Shown here: piece after piece, positions 1 through 5,307 of the stretch
How positions within the stretch are numbered: position 1 is the stretch's first letter
How the letters are laid out: each line of letters opens with the position of its first letter
From: Filomicrobium sp.
GTDB lineage: Bacteria; Pseudomonadota; Alphaproteobacteria; Rhizobiales; Hyphomicrobiaceae
DNA length: 5,307 nucleotides
Direction of reading: 5' to 3'
Assembly (NCBI GenBank): GCA_030607105.1
Contig: JAUWFF010000129.1
Location: 1 to 5,307 of the forward strand
The notes under the pieces: generated by a model
Databases searched by the model: none
What the model was told of the DNA's origin: nothing
The model's input: the letters and a program-made list of their open reading frames with translations, nothing else
Program-made: the position numbers and the translations under genes

Positions 1-1241
1 ATGGTGTCGGCGGCGGCATCCGCCAGCGCACCCGATCTGTTACCCGGATTGGCAATCGCCGCCAACGCATCAAGCGCGCTCAATCGGATTGAGCGGACAG
101 GATCTCCAACCAGCGTTCTCAAGATTTTCAGGCCTTCTTCATCGGGGCTGTCCGCCAGCTTGGCAATGGCGGCACGTCGTACTTTCAACGGCGCCGCCCG
201 CTTTGCAGCCAACTGACGAGCCAGTTCACCTGCAAGGTTTGGAGTGAGCACGCCGGCAACATCAAGCACGGCACACGAGACTTCAGCCTCTTCCTTGTCA
301 AGCAGGGAGCGCAGCAGCCGCTCGGACGTTTCCGCCGCGGGCTTGGACTGCAGTTTCGCGAGACAACGCAAAGCAGCTGCCTGAACAACTGGCGCAGCGT
401 CGCCAAGTGCCTCCGAAATCCTCTTCGGATCGCCCTCGCAGAACTTCGTGAGAACCATTTCGCGAATACCCGCATCGGCATCCGACATGAGTTCAGAAAT
501 CATGTCGGCATCAGGATTCTCCATTGCGGAGATAGCGATGCGCCTGACCTCAACCGAGGAGTCCTTTGCAAGTTTCGCGATCTGTTCGCTGCTCAACAAC
601 CAGGGTTGTAGAGCCACGCGCTCAATCGCCAGCCGACGGACACGCTCCTTTTCCGATGAAAGGTGCCGGATCACAACTTCCGTGCCGGCCTGCCCCAGTC
701 CCATTAGCGCATCGAGGCTTTCCGGCCAGAGATCCTGGGAGAATTCGTCGTAGGTCGCCGCGACAATAGGTTCGATCGCCTTCGGATCACCAATTTGTCC
801 AAGCGCTTTGATCGCGAGCCGCTGTAGCTCAAGCCAGCCATCTGTCTCCCCTTGCGCGAACTCCTCCCCGTCCCAGGCAATGTTGGCGGTTGGCTCAACG
901 GCAAGCTGACACAAGATGTCGACAGCATCTCGCGCACGAATTCTACCCAGACCGTCTATTGCGGCGGTTTTCGCATCAAGGCTCGGGTCTTCAATGAGCG
1001 ACTCAAGCAGGTCGCTTGCTGTGCTCGAATCTGCAAACTCCGCGATCACGCTGACGGCGTCGTAGCGAATGTCCTCGTCCACGTCCACGCGCGAGGTTCT
1101 GAGCGCCGGCAAGGCATCCGCCAGCGGCTCCCGGGCCAATGCTCGGATGGCCAAGCAGCGCTCGACATCGATGCCTTCGATCGCAAGTCTCGTGAGTTCC
1201 CGGGTGATGCTGGGTTCGGGAAGGCCTTGGCCGTTTTTCAT
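1..1241 (-). CDS. HEAT-repeat (PBS-lyase-like) protein, 3' end outside window
   Basis: The frame is open from an ATG at 1241 to the left edge: 413 codons, no stop seen, so the C-terminus is missing. The start is preceded by GAGGA (1249-1253) with a 7-base spacer. The product is almost entirely short paired helices rich in Ala, Leu, Ile, Asp and Arg, typical of HEAT/PBS-lyase-like repeats. The clearest unit is AIKALGQIGDPKAIEP at residues 143-158. Other helix-B signatures are VRRLAIE (201-207), VEVRRIAISAM (230-240), VRRAAI (354-359) and VRSIRLSALDALAAI (382-396). No signal peptide, membrane segment or metal motif is visible, so it is probably cytoplasmic. HEAT proteins are usually binding scaffolds, and some act on prosthetic groups (phycobilin lyases). 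It follows the molybdoenzyme gene by 146 bases on the same strand, so it may be an accessory, assembly or regulatory factor; that role is inference. The repeat fold is secure, the function unknown. Confidence 0.85.
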   Translation of the reverse strand, partial: MKNGQGLPEPSITRELTRLAIEGIDVERCLAIRALAREPLADALPALRTSRVDVDEDIRYDAVSVIAEFADSSTASDLLESLIEDPSLDAKTAAIDGLGRIRARDAVDILCQLAVEPTANIAWDGEEFAQGETDGWLELQRLAIKALGQIGDPKAIEPIVAATYDEFSQDLWPESLDALMGLGQAGTEVVIRHLSSEKERVRRLAIERVALQPWLLSSEQIAKLAKDSSVEVRRIAISAMENPDADMISELMSDADAGIREMVLTKFCEGDPKRISEALGDAAPVVQAAALRCLAKLQSKPAAETSERLLRSLLDKEEAEVSCAVLDVAGVLTPNLAGELARQLAAKRAAPLKVRRAAIAKLADSPDEEGLKILRTLVGDPVRSIRLSALDALAAIANPGNRSGALADAAADT

Positions 1242-1248
1242 TAATAGG

Positions 1249-1253
1249 TCCTC
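1249..1253 (-). promoter_or_regulatory. Ribosome binding site of the HEAT-repeat gene
   Basis: GAGGA on the minus strand with a 7-base spacer to the ATG at 1241. It decides the start of the HEAT-repeat reading frame and argues against the overlapping same-strand frame that begins at 1410. Confidence 0.65.
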
Positions 1254-1282
1254 GCGCGTCGCAAGCGAAGCCGAATGACCAC

Positions 1283-1296
1283 TTTGAACTTTCAAA
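1283..1296. repeat. Short inverted repeat upstream of the HEAT-repeat gene
   Basis: TTTGAA (1283-1288) and TTCAAA (1291-1296) are perfect inverted arms separated by two bases, about 42-55 bases upstream of the HEAT-repeat start codon. The position would suit an operator, but the arms are short and AT-rich and may be chance. No convincing -35/-10 pair was found in the 146-base gap, so whether the HEAT-repeat gene has its own promoter is unresolved. Confidence 0.25.
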
Positions 1297-1338
1297 AACG
1301 GCTCCGCCAAAAAAAGCGATCATTTCAAACGAGCAAGC

Positions 1339-1362
1339 GGCGCGGCCTGAAAACACCGCGCC
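1339..1362 (-). terminator. GC-rich hairpin after the molybdoenzyme gene, possible terminator or mRNA-stabilising stem
   Basis: Arms at 1339-1345 (GGCGCGG) and 1356-1362 (CCGCGCC) form a perfect 7-base-pair, nearly all-GC stem with a 10-base loop. It begins 25 bases past the stop codon of the large subunit. On the minus strand no T-run follows directly, so it is not a textbook intrinsic terminator. It could slow exonuclease decay of the upstream message or attenuate readthrough into the HEAT-repeat gene. Confidence 0.4.
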
Positions 1363-1387
1363 ACTTCTCATCCTCGTGGTCTTAGCC

Positions 1388-4063
1388 CTAGGCGATATCG
1401 CGGCGGGCAAAGCTCATCGAACGGTATTGGCGCTTGTAGGGGCTTTCGCCGATGCGCTTCACGCGTCCGATGCCCATCTTGTAGTTGTAGTTGCCGCTGA
1501 TCCAGTCGACGACACGACCCGACAACGCGTTGGCCGGCTGCGACGTGTGCAGGAAGTCCATAAACGTCACGCCCTTCTTGATTGCCGGAGTCACGATTGC
1601 AACCGCCGTGATCGCTGCACGCGTCAGTTCGATGTGCCCGTTACGCAGTAGCGACGAGAATTGGAAATCGTCTCCCTCGACGCCGACAATCGTATTGACC
1701 TGAACCGGAATGCGGTCCGAATAGATCATCACGTAATCGCCCGACTCGATGTTACGGGCAGCAGCATCTTCAGGGTGGATTTCAACCCAGTTTTCTGGCC
1801 AGCGTTGCACGATGTAGGGCCGCCGCCGGTCGTCATAACCCGACTGCCAGCGCTCGTTGATGCGGCCCGAGGTGCACCACAGTTCACCTTCGCGTGGCTT
1901 CAACCATTCCCAGTAATCCGAGAAAAGCCCCCAGTCGGCCTTCTCGATGTTGCACTTACCGGTCTGGCTGTTGAAGTGCGTCAGCTTCTTGTTGAACGTG
2001 TTGAAGCCGGCCGGTCCTTCTTCGGGCAGTTCGCGCGTTGTATCATGCAAACGCTTGGTGCCTTCCAAGGAGCCATCGTCCTTCATGACAACGGGGCCTT
2101 GGATACCGTCAGTACCGAACTCCGCCAGCTTCTGATGCAGCGTCTTGCCTTCGCGCTGCGCGGCAACCTTGACCATGAAGAAGTCTTTACGGCTGCCCCG
2201 TGAAAAGCGTGCGCCTTCCTCGATGACGTCGTTGGAATTTTTCCAATCGAAACCGTCGTAGCCCATGCGCTTTGCAAGTTGCGCAATGATCCACCAGTCG
2301 GGTTTGGCTTCGCCCGGCGGGTCGTAGAACTTCGGATATACGCGCAGACGCCGCTCGCCGTTGGCACGAGTGAATGTGTCTTCGCCCCACCCAGCTGCGG
2401 GGAAGATGATGTCAGCGTAACGAGCGCCGATTGGATCGACCAGGTAGATATCCTGGTTGAAGACCACCATGCCTCCGGAGTCGGCGCGATCCTTCAGCGT
2501 TTGGATAATGTCGGCCTTGTCGAACGACATGATCTGGTGAGGGTTCTGAACGGTCAGCTCATTGAACCTTGCCGCCAGCCCCTGACTGCCGCACATCGAT
2601 TGGATCCAGGTGTTCCCAATCACGTGCGCCAGGCGCGTATGGCCTGAGACCAGATAGCGGTCGGTATCCATCGCGCGGCGACGCCGGCCGGGCACTTTTT
2701 CCGGCGACTTGTTGCGTGGGTATTTGCCGCCACGCAGACCGCCGCGTTGGTGGCCGCCGGCACGGCCGATCACCTGGCCTGGACGCCCACCGCATCCACA
2801 GATGATGCCGAGCGCCGAAACACCGACTGTGTTCCCGGTATTATTGGACCAGTAGAAGCCCTTCTCGATCATGATCGAAGTCTTTGGCCGCTTGCCATTT
2901 GCACGCGGCTTGGCCAACCACTCGGCGGCCGTGTAGATCTTCTGCACATCGATTTGGGCAATTTCAGCAGCTTTCTCTGGCTGGCTCACCTCTTGGGAAA
3001 GCAGCCACTTCTTCCAGTCTTCAAAGCCCTTGGTCTGGAATTTGCCCCAGGTCGTGCGCCACTGCCATGGAGTATTGCGCGTGCCCTGGCCGAAGCCGGA
3101 AGACGATTCCCACTTATTGTTGACCCACTTCTTGATCCACTCGGAATCTTCCCAGCCGTTTTCAACGATGACGCGGGAGATGGCGAGCAGAACAGGAAGG
3201 TCGGTTCCGGGCTGGATGTCGATCAGCATCCCGCCGTTCTTTTCGGCGTAAGCGACACCACCGGTCCGGCGAGGCAGAAGGAAGATTGTCTTCTGACCAT
3301 TCTGAATACCGGGCATGATCCAGTCGGTGAATAGGATCGTCTTGGATTCATAAGGGTCCGTGCCACAGATCAGCAGCGTTTCAGCATCCCGCCAATCCTC
3401 ATACGCGGGGCCGAAGTTATCGAACCCGGCATTGCGGAAGCCCGGCGTCGAAGACACATCCGACGGCGTGTCGTGGAACGTGAAGTTCGCCGTATTGATA
3501 TGCCTGAGTGCATACTTCGAAATCGCGTAGGTGTTCTCCATATACCCGTAAGAGAACGTCTTCACGCCATAAGCGTTGGTACCGTGCTTATCGAGAACGT
3601 GGCGACCGACTTCGGCGGCAATGTCGAGTGCGAAGTCCCACGGCACCGGCATCAGCACGCCGAACATGCGCAGCATCGGTGATTTCAAGCGATCGCGAGT
3701 TGGGGTCTGAGGATTGTAGACCTTTTGCGCAATCGCACCGCCGCGGATCGACGAGTTGCCAGATGGGTTGACGTGCTTGGCATCCTTGTCGGGGATAATG
3801 ATGATGTGATGCGGCTCATTGTTGTGCAGCACCACATTGTATTGGTTGGGCGCCACCCAGGGTCCAAGGGGCTCAACGGGGAAATCAACCTTGAAAGCGT
3901 TCTGATCAGCTTTCGGACCGCCTACCTTGCCGCCGCGCACGGGCCATCGGTAGACCTTGTAGCCGCATGCAACGATGCAGTAATCGCAAGCCGTTGAGAT
4001 AACCTCCGCGTCCGTGGGCGGCAGGGGGATGTTTGATTCAGGAATGTAATACGGTGTGGTCAT
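1388..4063 (-). CDS. idrA: Molybdopterin oxidoreductase large subunit, iodate reductase IdrA-like (arsenite oxidase AioA clade)
   Basis: An 891-residue catalytic subunit of the DMSO reductase superfamily, somewhat longer than typical AioA (about 825). Near the N-terminus, TACDYCIVACGYKVYRWP carries Cys26, Cys29 and Cys33 (C-x2-C-x3-C), matching the [3Fe-4S] site of AioA. SGNSSIRGG (101-109) matches the AioA SSTRGG segment, with Ser where [4Fe-4S] relatives have a fourth Cys. Further family landmarks are AYEDWRDAE (220-228), DPYES (236-240), EKGFYWSNN (400-408), RAGGHQRGG (434-442), FPAAGWGEDTFTRANGERR (554-572) and DPPGEAKPDWW (581-591). Arg434 and His438 match AioA Arg419 and His423, but residues 198-221 contain no His or Glu, unlike the AioA arsenite pocket. 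There is no signal peptide; as in Aio, export probably depends on the Tat signal of the Rieske partner. The start lies 12 bases after the Rieske stop, with AGGG 8 bases upstream. Together with the adjacent peroxidase, this favours iodate reductase over arsenite oxidase. Family is near certain; substrate is inferred. Confidence 0.9.
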   Translation of the reverse strand: MTTPYYIPESNIPLPPTDAEVISTACDYCIVACGYKVYRWPVRGGKVGGPKADQNAFKVDFPVEPLGPWVAPNQYNVVLHNNEPHHIIIIPDKDAKHVNPSGNSSIRGGAIAQKVYNPQTPTRDRLKSPMLRMFGVLMPVPWDFALDIAAEVGRHVLDKHGTNAYGVKTFSYGYMENTYAISKYALRHINTANFTFHDTPSDVSSTPGFRNAGFDNFGPAYEDWRDAETLLICGTDPYESKTILFTDWIMPGIQNGQKTIFLLPRRTGGVAYAEKNGGMLIDIQPGTDLPVLLAISRVIVENGWEDSEWIKKWVNNKWESSSGFGQGTRNTPWQWRTTWGKFQTKGFEDWKKWLLSQEVSQPEKAAEIAQIDVQKIYTAAEWLAKPRANGKRPKTSIMIEKGFYWSNNTGNTVGVSALGIICGCGGRPGQVIGRAGGHQRGGLRGGKYPRNKSPEKVPGRRRRAMDTDRYLVSGHTRLAHVIGNTWIQSMCGSQGLAARFNELTVQNPHQIMSFDKADIIQTLKDRADSGGMVVFNQDIYLVDPIGARYADIIFPAAGWGEDTFTRANGERRLRVYPKFYDPPGEAKPDWWIIAQLAKRMGYDGFDWKNSNDVIEEGARFSRGSRKDFFMVKVAAQREGKTLHQKLAEFGTDGIQGPVVMKDDGSLEGTKRLHDTTRELPEEGPAGFNTFNKKLTHFNSQTGKCNIEKADWGLFSDYWEWLKPREGELWCTSGRINERWQSGYDDRRRPYIVQRWPENWVEIHPEDAAARNIESGDYVMIYSDRIPVQVNTIVGVEGDDFQFSSLLRNGHIELTRAAITAVAIVTPAIKKGVTFMDFLHTSQPANALSGRVVDWISGNYNYKMGIGRVKRIGESPYKRQYRSMSFARRDIA

Positions 4064-4075
4064 GAGGTCCGCCCT

Positions 4076-4651
4076 TTATCCCTGGAGATTGTCGTAGCGG
4101 CCATAGATCAGGCCGAACATGCCAACGGCATAGACATCATCACCGTCCAATTCGAGGAGGACTTGCGGCAGACTCTGATAGGCCTGGCCGGAAATGAAGA
4201 GCCCGTGGCGCGTGAGGTCGTATGTGGTCAGGTGTAGCGGGCATGGACCAAGCGCCTTATCCGCGGCTTGATAGGTGCCCTGCATCGGACCGCCCTGGTG
4301 GGTACATATGTAGTTGAAGGCGACTACATCTCCATCCGGACCAATCCCACCACCGGCTTTCGTGCCGAGCTTCACCAGGAACGAATCCGAATAAGATTCG
4401 TCATCAGGATAGTTGAAGTCGACGGGCTCATCTTGCTTGAGCTCCGACAGTTTGGCGACCTTCTTGCGCGGGTAGGTCGCGACAACGGCTGGGACGCGGG
4501 CCAGCGATGGTCCGGCCTTGACCGCAACCATCACCGTGAACGTTGCGATCCCGGAACTGAGAAGGACATCGCGTCTGTTTATCAAGCACTTCGGCCCCTT
4601 CGGCGGATTCGCGGGAGGTTCCGGTTGCAGTATCCGAGGATTTTCGGCCAT
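4076..4651 (-). CDS. idrB: Rieske [2Fe-2S] small subunit, iodate reductase IdrB-like (AioB family), Tat-exported
   Basis: A 191-residue electron-transfer subunit expected to pair with the large subunit encoded next. An ATG 66 bases further upstream (4717) is rejected because it lies inside the peroxidase gene; the ATG at 4651 has GAGGAG (4660-4665) 8 bases before it. The N-terminus has a proline-rich lead, then NRRDVLLSSG (25-34) and a hydrophobic stretch to about residue 45, which is a twin-arginine signal. Rieske ligands are clear: Cys116 and His118 in CTHQGG, Cys137 and His140 in CPLH. The end, VGMFGLIYGRYDNLQ, resembles the AioB C-terminus (VDGLIYGR). The usual disulfide partners of Rieske proteins (CTHxGC and CPCH) are Gly121 and Leu139 here, so there is no disulfide across the cluster. 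The protein should carry electrons between a periplasmic cytochrome c or quinol donor and the Mo subunit. Membership of the AioB/IdrB family is firm; the choice of IdrB rests on context. Confidence 0.9.
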   Translation of the reverse strand: MAENPRILQPEPPANPPKGPKCLINRRDVLLSSGIATFTVMVAVKAGPSLARVPAVVATYPRKKVAKLSELKQDEPVDFNYPDDESYSDSFLVKLGTKAGGGIGPDGDVVAFNYICTHQGGPMQGTYQAADKALGPCPLHLTTYDLTRHGLFISGQAYQSLPQVLLELDGDDVYAVGMFGLIYGRYDNLQG

Positions 4652-4659
4652 GGGTGGTA

Positions 4660-4665
4660 CTCCTC
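4660..4665 (-). promoter_or_regulatory. Ribosome binding site that fixes the Rieske gene start
   Basis: GAGGAG on the minus strand lies 8 bases before the ATG at 4651 and just after the peroxidase stop codon (4670-4668). It supports the 191-residue Rieske product over the longer reading from 4717, and suggests that the two genes are translated from one message. Confidence 0.75.
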
Positions 4666-4667
4666 GA

Positions 4668-5307
4668 TCAGTTGACCGGCGGCGGTAACGGTGCGGTTTC
4701 GGGAAGCTCGGGCTCATCCATCATGATTTCTTCACCCGATAGGGATTCGAGGAACGCGACCAGATCGGCCTGCTCTTTGTCCGAGAGCTTTAGCGGCTTG
4801 ATCAGCTTGGTCTTGTTCTTGGCGAACTCGTTCGTTCCGCCGCCCTTATTATAAAAGGCAACGACATCAGCGAGCGTTTCCAACATGCCATTGTGCATGT
4901 AGGGCCCAGTGTACTTCGTGTAGCGCAGGGAGGGCACTCGGAACTTACCCATGTCTCTTTCTTCCTTTGTACGGAAATAGAGACCTGGATCATCTTTCAG
5001 CTTTTTGTACTTCTCCTGCGTCACGCCCTTGGCATAGAGCTCGAACCGGAACGTAATCTGCGCCAATGCATCGTCTTCCCAACCCGAATAGGGTGGAACT
5101 CCGAGATTGTAGTACTTCTCGTTCGAAAGCAGCGCGCCGTTGTGGCACTGGGCGCAATTGGCCTTGCCGACAAACAGCTTCAATCCGCGCTTTTGCTGCT
5201 CATTGAGAGCCCCGTCATCACCGCGCATATAATTGTCGAACGGGGTATCCTTCTGCACCAGCGTGCGTTCGAATGCGGCGATCGCCCGATAGGCGTTGCG
5301 CACCTTG
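4668..5307 (-). CDS. Di-haem cytochrome c peroxidase (MauG/CcpA family), 5' end outside window; IdrP-like
   Basis: The frame is open at the right edge, leaving 212 C-terminal residues and the stop; family members are usually 320-400 residues, so the N-terminal haem domain is missing. A haem c site CAQCH lies at local residues 51-55 (bases 5142-5156). Further on, KFRVPSLRYTKYTGPYMHNG (121-140) followed by METLADVVAFYNKGG-like sequence (141-155: MLETLADVVAFYNKG) is the conserved core of bacterial cytochrome c peroxidases, with Met137 the likely axial ligand of this haem. The acidic, proline-rich tail (from about 191) is unusual but short. These periplasmic enzymes reduce hydrogen peroxide with electrons from cytochrome c. 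The stop is 16 bases before the Rieske start, so the gene is very likely cotranscribed with it. In iodate reductase clusters two such proteins, IdrP1 and IdrP2, are thought to detoxify peroxide made by IdrAB. Which of the two this resembles, and whether a second copy lies upstream, cannot be seen. Confidence 0.9.
   Translation of the reverse strand, partial: KVRNAYRAIAAFERTLVQKDTPFDNYMRGDDGALNEQQKRGLKLFVGKANCAQCHNGALLSNEKYYNLGVPPYSGWEDDALAQITFRFELYAKGVTQEKYKKLKDDPGLYFRTKEERDMGKFRVPSLRYTKYTGPYMHNGMLETLADVVAFYNKGGGTNEFAKNKTKLIKPLKLSDKEQADLVAFLESLSGEEIMMDEPELPETAPLPPPVN

Noticed and set aside
185..937. Shorter minus-strand frames at 185-481 and 704-937, which might suggest a broken gene
   Set aside because: Reading the frame from 1241 codon by codon shows no stop or frameshift down to base 3; these are out-of-frame shadows of an intact HEAT-repeat gene.
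852..1244. Plus-strand frame opposite the HEAT-repeat gene
   Set aside because: The minus-strand frame has repeating HEAT signatures and a ribosome binding site; the plus-strand product has no recognisable features.
1299..1318. GGC-GGA-GCC with flanking T-runs as an intrinsic terminator on the minus strand
   Set aside because: The possible stem is only three base pairs with a three-base loop, too short to be supported as a terminator.
1003..1410. Same-strand frame of 135 codons spanning the intergenic gap
   Set aside because: It overlaps the end of the large subunit and the start of the HEAT-repeat gene in another frame, and has no domain or convincing start signal.
1661..3334. Long plus-strand open frames opposite the large subunit (for example 1661-2203 and 2747-3334)
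   Set aside because: They are antisense to a gene with strong family motifs throughout, show no recognisable domain, and are expected in GC-rich coding DNA.
1388..4651. Straight annotation as arsenite oxidase aioBA
   Set aside because: The pocket His and Glu are missing from the expected segment and a di-haem peroxidase is in the operon; both fit iodate reductase better, though arsenite oxidase is not excluded.
4652..4717. Upstream ATG at 4717 as the Rieske start
   Set aside because: It would overlap the peroxidase C-terminus and add a basic stretch before the Tat signal; the ATG at 4651 has a well-placed GAGGAG.
1..5307. CRISPR arrays, tRNA or rRNA genes, insertion sequences
   Set aside because: No regularly spaced repeats, RNA-gene-like sequence or transposase-like protein was seen; nearly all of the window is accounted for by four coding regions.

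Overview
All genes supported in this window lie on the minus strand. They read, in transcription order, from the right edge to the left edge: the C-terminal part of a di-haem cytochrome c peroxidase (MauG/CcpA family), a Tat-exported Rieske [2Fe-2S] protein, a large molybdopterin oxidoreductase of the arsenite-oxidase type (AioA/IdrA clade), and a HEAT-repeat protein that runs off the left edge. Base composition is moderately GC-rich by eye. Codon choice and protein style suggest a proteobacterium, most likely an alphaproteobacterium, but no taxonomic marker is present and this is only an inference.

Layout. Positions 4668-5307 hold the peroxidase, which lacks its 5' end. Sixteen bases later the Rieske gene starts at 4651 and runs to 4076. 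Twelve bases after that the molybdenum subunit starts at 4063 and runs to 1388. The tight spacing, with a ribosome binding site before each start, indicates one operon. A 146-base gap (1242-1387) contains a GC-rich hairpin and a short inverted repeat. Then comes the HEAT-repeat gene, starting at 1241 and open to base 1, with no stop in the window. No RNA gene, mobile element, CRISPR array or plus-strand gene can be supported.

Interpretation. A molybdenum subunit with a Cys-x2-Cys-x3-Cys cluster site plus a Rieske partner is the architecture shared by arsenite oxidase (AioAB) and iodate reductase (IdrAB). Adjacent di-haem peroxidases are a known hallmark of iodate reductase clusters (idrA, idrB, idrP1, idrP2) and not of aio clusters. 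The segment that carries the arsenite-pocket His and Glu in AioA has neither residue here, while the downstream Arg-x3-His pair is kept. I therefore favour a periplasmic iodate-reductase-like system. Electrons would enter through the Rieske protein to the Mo centre, and the peroxidase would remove the hydrogen peroxide proposed as a by-product. The order peroxidase-B-A and the HEAT-repeat gene downstream are the less usual aspects. The substrate cannot be proved from sequence.
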